The notes beneath the pieces were generated by a model, which saw only the letters and a program-made list of their open reading frames with translations, ran no database searches and was not told the origin of the DNA. A program made the translations under genes and the position numbers. From CAZOAR01 sp964577985 (GTDB lineage: Bacteria; Gemmatimonadota; CAZMKB01; CAZNLH01), in NCBI GenBank assembly GCA_964577985.1, contig CAZOAR010000007.1:1-64000 (forward strand): a stretch of DNA of 64,000 bases, read 5' to 3'. Shown here in pieces: positions 62,455 to 64,000 of this stretch. Every line of letters begins with the position of its first letter. The stretch's first letter is position 1.

Positions 62455-63270
62455 TCACTCTCCTTCTTTCGTCGGGATGAGCATAATCTCTCTCCTTCCC
62501 CGGGGACTTGTTACAACCATGCTGATCTCCTCATCCGAAGGCAGAGCCAGCAGGACATCATCGAATTCGCTGACGCCCGAGACCGCGGAGCCCTGGAGAC
62601 TGAGGATAATATCTCCCCTGTTCAAGCCGCCTTCTCCCGCAGGACTATCCTCCTCCACAAAGGAGACCAGCACTCCGTCCTTTTCCTCAACTCCCATCGC
62701 CTCCAGAAGTTCCGCCGTTACATTCTGTATCTTGAACCCGAAGCGCTCGGTCAGGCTCTCCTCTACCATCCATCCCGTCAGATCGGGACTCGCTGAGTTG
62801 TTCATTACGTCAGCGGATACGTATATCGGCGATCCCGAGCGTATGGCGAGTGCGATCGCGTCGCTCGGGCGGCTGTCGATCACCTTGTCCGAACCTTCAC
62901 TTCGGAGGACTATCTGCGCGAAAAAGACATCATCCCTCAGATCGGTGATTATTACGCGCTCCACTCGCGTCTCGAGTCCATCGAGGATGCTCTTCATAAG
63001 ATCGTGCGTCATGGGGCGCTCGGTATCGATCTGCTCCAGGCCCAGAGCAATCGCGCCCGCCTCCGCAGTTCCGATAAAGATGGGCAGCGCCTTTTTCACT
63101 TCTTTCCCGACGAGAATTACCACTGGAGATTCCGTCTTCGGGTCTATGACAAGGCCCTTTATGTCCACTTCGACCAGGCTGGAATCGTTTTCCGATCCTG
63201 CAAAATAGCTTGAGAATATCAGAGCGACCATGCCGGCGCACAGTACAACAAGTATCGTCGATCGCCTCAT
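62455..63270 (-). CDS. Bifunctional nuclease-domain (DUF151) protein with PDZ domain
   Basis: The 271-residue product has an N-terminal membrane or signal segment (STILVVLCAGMVALIFSSYF), a DUF151 domain (LVIDPKTESPVVILVG, PIFIGTAEAGAIALGLE, VIDSRPSDAIALAIRSGSPIYV), and a C-terminal PDZ-like domain (VSFVEEDSPAGEGGLNRGDIILSLQG). DUF151 proteins have been called bifunctional nucleases in plants; here the export signal places the domain outside the cytoplasm, which makes a nuclease role less certain. It could act in regulated proteolysis or lipid binding. Confidence 0.85.
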   Translation of the reverse strand: MRRSTILVVLCAGMVALIFSSYFAGSENDSSLVEVDIKGLVIDPKTESPVVILVGKEVKKALPIFIGTAEAGAIALGLEQIDTERPMTHDLMKSILDGLETRVERVIITDLRDDVFFAQIVLRSEGSDKVIDSRPSDAIALAIRSGSPIYVSADVMNNSASPDLTGWMVEESLTERFGFKIQNVTAELLEAMGVEEKDGVLVSFVEEDSPAGEGGLNRGDIILSLQGSAVSGVSEFDDVLLALPSDEEISMVVTSPRGRREIMLIPTKEGE

Positions 63271-63347
63271 CTGCAGCCTCTCCGCGTCAACGTGAAATGG
63301 CCGTCATCATGCTTTCCGTCATCTCGCCGTTCGATCGTGCGCATCTT

Positions 63348-63581
63348 CTATCCCCCCGCCACGGGCTCAAAAAACTCGACGCTATCCTGGTCGCTGAGGG
63401 CACTCGATCTCTCCGCCAGGACTCCATTAAGGCCCACTACCCAGACATCCTCTTCCGGCATTCCAAGCTCTTCAACGAGATCATCCACAGACGCGCCGTC
63501 CCGCAACGAAACCTCCGACTCCCTGTTGCCTCCGCCATATCTTTTCAGGCCCGCCTGAAAGAAAACCGTCACACGGATCAT
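63348..63581 (-). CDS. ThiS/MoaD-family beta-grasp sulfur carrier
   Basis: The 77-residue protein begins MIRVTVFFQAGLKRYGGGN and ends FFEPVAGG with the terminal double glycine needed for thiocarboxylation. ASVDDLVEELGMPEEDVWVVGLNG is the helix-strand segment. The ATG at 63581 has GGAG seven bases upstream, unlike the longer open frame. It lies between an M20 amidohydrolase and the DUF151 gene, with no moa or thi genes nearby, so its acceptor pathway is unclear. Confidence 0.8.
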   Translation of the reverse strand: MIRVTVFFQAGLKRYGGGNRESEVSLRDGASVDDLVEELGMPEEDVWVVGLNGVLAERSSALSDQDSVEFFEPVAGG

Positions 63582-63606
63582 CCTGACTCTCCATAACGAT
63601 GGCACA

Positions 63607-64000
63607 TTATCTCCCCTGACGCGCAGACGACAACGCCTTGACTCCACGGAGGAGTATTTCCGCGCCCACGAGCATGGCGTTCTCATCGAAGTCGAATCGC
63701 GGATTGTGATGGGAGATCTCGTGTCCCGACGATGGATCGTGCGATCCCACAAAGAAAAAACAGCCCGGCACCCGCTTGAGGAAATAGGACATATCCTCGG
63801 CCGTCATCTGAAGGCCCGGATCGATCACAGAATCCTCACCTACGACCATCCCGGCCTCTCTTCTCATGATACTGGCTACATCATAATCGTTTACGAGCGG
63901 CGGATAGCCCCACGTATTGTCGAGCCTGAACCTGGCGCCGTGGGCGCGTGCGATCCCACCTGCGACCTTCCTGATCAGTTCGGGGAAGCGCTGTCTCACC
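63607..64000 (-). CDS. M20-family amidohydrolase, C-terminal part (truncated by window edge)
   Basis: Only the last 130 codons lie in the window; the gene enters from beyond 64000. MTAEDMSYFLKRVPGCFFFVG and HNPRFDFDENAMLVGAEILLRGV are the C-terminal metal-binding signatures of the IAA-amino-acid hydrolase/aminoacylase branch of M20. The His in ISHHNPRF is a metal ligand. Expected role is hydrolysis of N-acyl amino acids or peptides in the cytoplasm. It is the first visible gene of the minus-strand run. Confidence 0.88.
   Translation of the reverse strand, partial: VRQRFPELIRKVAGGIARAHGARFRLDNTWGYPPLVNDYDVASIMRREAGMVVGEDSVIDPGLQMTAEDMSYFLKRVPGCFFFVGSHDPSSGHEISHHNPRFDFDENAMLVGAEILLRGVKALSSARQGR

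Overview
The window looks like a piece of chromosome from a Gram-negative bacterium. The cell-envelope genes require an outer membrane: a phosphate-type porin, a TonB-dependent receptor, a monoheme cytochrome fused to a beta-barrel, a lipoprotein and several exported proteins. The DNA is GC-rich, yet several promoters match the classical sigma-70 form with 17-18 bp spacing (for example at 10438-10466, 12942-12970, 20246-20275 and 55510-55538). Gene content (DUF4097 protein, bactofilin-like membrane protein, CxxCH proteins with RxNxFG signatures, several alkaline-phosphatase-superfamily enzymes) recalls poorly cultured FCB-type phyla, but I cannot place it further from sequence alone.

Layout. 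1-1696: possible transposase scrap, then gpmI. 1884-10060 (minus): a complete phosphate-starvation unit, phoB-phoR, a Pho-box-like direct repeat, then porin-pstS-pstC-pstA-pstB-phoU. 10438-14930: exported redox and surface proteins, including a CxxCH protein, a BNR-repeat protein, a Cyc2-like cytochrome-porin and a small cytochrome c. 15422-20152: two convergent glycosyltransferase pairs with an IS630-type transposase remnant at the junction. 20469-23297: a soluble MEDS-PAS histidine kinase. 23582-31208: the whole F-type ATP synthase operon (atpZ-I-B-E-F-H-A-G-D-C), with hairpins after atpE and at the atpD stop. 31325-38215: three alkaline-phosphatase-superfamily enzymes and a flippase-like membrane protein. 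38454-41847 (minus): molybdenum genes moaD-moeA-MOT1-type transporter, followed by a napA reduced to its two ends by an internal deletion. 42229-46749: a small lipoprotein and four glycosyltransferases. 46746-53667 (minus): TonB receptor, ECF sigma factor, anti-sigma factor, DUF4097 protein and bactofilin-like membrane protein. 53822-54166: a small four-helix membrane protein. 54156-64000 (minus): purD with its own promoter, then a tightly packed run of housekeeping genes (PLP enzyme, TPR protein, ParA-like ATPase, cutA, SAM hydrolase, nfo, two SDRs, bifunctional nuclease/PDZ, ThiS-like, M20 amidohydrolase cut by the window end).

How it works together. PhoR/PhoB probably senses phosphate limitation through PstSCAB/PhoU and drives uptake through the repeat at 7597-7635. 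The cytochrome-porin and the soluble cytochrome c could form a short electron path across the outer membrane. The sigma/anti-sigma unit probably controls envelope-surface genes. The moaD-moeA-MOT1-napA remnant records loss of periplasmic nitrate reduction while cofactor and molybdate genes were kept.

The least ordinary items are the Cyc2-like protein and its neighbours, the deleted napA, the two hairpins in the atp operon, the phosphodiesterase/flippase/sulfatase-like cluster, and the sigma-controlled surface cluster. I did not find a CRISPR array, rRNA, tRNA, prophage or intact insertion sequence.
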